Below, piece by piece: positions 63,830-64,000 of a stretch of DNA of 64,000 bases. The translations under genes and the position numbers were made by a program. The notes under the pieces were generated by a model. It was not told the origin of the DNA and did not search any database. It worked only from the letters and a program-made list of their open reading frames with translations. Each line of letters starts with the position of its first letter. Position 1 is the first letter of the stretch. Source of the stretch: Cristatella mucedo (lineage: Eukaryota; Bryozoa; Phylactolaemata; Cristatellidae); contig WPIO01000031.1 in the NCBI GenBank assembly GCA_009760855.2, positions 2,084,001 to 2,148,000 on the forward strand, read 5' to 3'.

Positions 63830-64000
63830 CTGTGTTTGTGCTTGAGTAAAAAAAAAAAGGAAGTCTCGAGCCTTGAACATTCCCCAAAATAGTACAAACA
63901 CAGTTGTTAGGATGCATGTTTCTAGGTAGGTATATCTGGCAAATCCAAAAAATTTTACTGCATGTATTCTGATTGCATTACCTAAAAATCCCAGGAACAC

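Noticed and set aside
1-64000. CRISPR arrays, bacterial operons, rRNA genes, prophage
   Set aside because: No regularly spaced direct repeats, no ribosome-binding-site-led gene clusters and no rRNA sequence seen; introns and LINE/SINE content show an animal genome.

Overview
This is a piece of an animal genome. It is AT-rich, its genes have introns, and it is full of LINEs, tRNA-derived SINEs and microsatellites. I see no bacterial gene organisation, operons, CRISPR or rRNA. Two related Jockey-superfamily (CR1/L2-like) LINE families carry the ends ACATTACATT and (ATT)n. Together with SINEs that share a LINE tail, they suggest an invertebrate, probably aquatic. I cannot name the species.

The one real host gene I can support is a giant gene on the minus strand that runs through nearly the whole window and past both edges. 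I identify it as an RNF213 (mysterin)-type AAA+/E3 ubiquitin ligase. About 28 exons, with canonical acceptors and donors and mostly compatible phases, can be read from 63.8 kb down to 2.06 kb. They encode roughly 1,500 residues of the part between the AAA core and the C-terminal domain. Key anchors, compared with human RNF213 from memory, are the VHIDDLR segment (61.4 kb), the VPVFAALVAYIDTN segment (50.7 kb), PFSW (50.3 kb), the RING (29.2 kb), the post-RING helices (22.4 kb), and the LEQL/LLH segment (2.2 kb) that follows the RZ finger in human. The N-terminal and AAA part lies beyond position 64000 and the extreme C-terminus lies before position 1.

Two features of this gene stand out. The RING carries a cysteine where the family has its histidine. 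No RZ-finger exon was found in its expected place (2.5-4.4 kb), which is filled by a DNA-transposon derivative and LINE tails. I may have missed an exon.

Layout, reading the gene from high to low coordinates: 63.8-61.3 kb, exons before and including VHIDDLR; 60.6-58 kb, LINE-B copies, a SINE and some plus-strand coding-like sequence; 57.9 kb, exon; 57.2-53.9 kb, a GC-rich retroelement gag-like remnant, a (GT)n tract and a LINE-B copy; 53.5-50.3 kb, exons; 48.6-44.9 kb, nested LINE copies; 44.8-42.4 kb, exons; 41-37 kb, decayed sequence; 36.5-32.9 kb, exons; 31.6-30 kb, LINE remnant; 29.6-29.2 kb, RING exons; 26.9-23.2 kb, LINE remnants; 22.5-14.3 kb, exons in long introns; 13.5-9.6 kb, the best-preserved LINE-A, which is dead; 7.9-2.1 kb, exons with SINE, microsatellite, LINE-tail and transposon insertions.

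All other coding-like sequence I recognise belongs to mobile elements. Exon borders come from reading splice signals, phase and remembered family similarity. They have not been checked with RNA data or a search.
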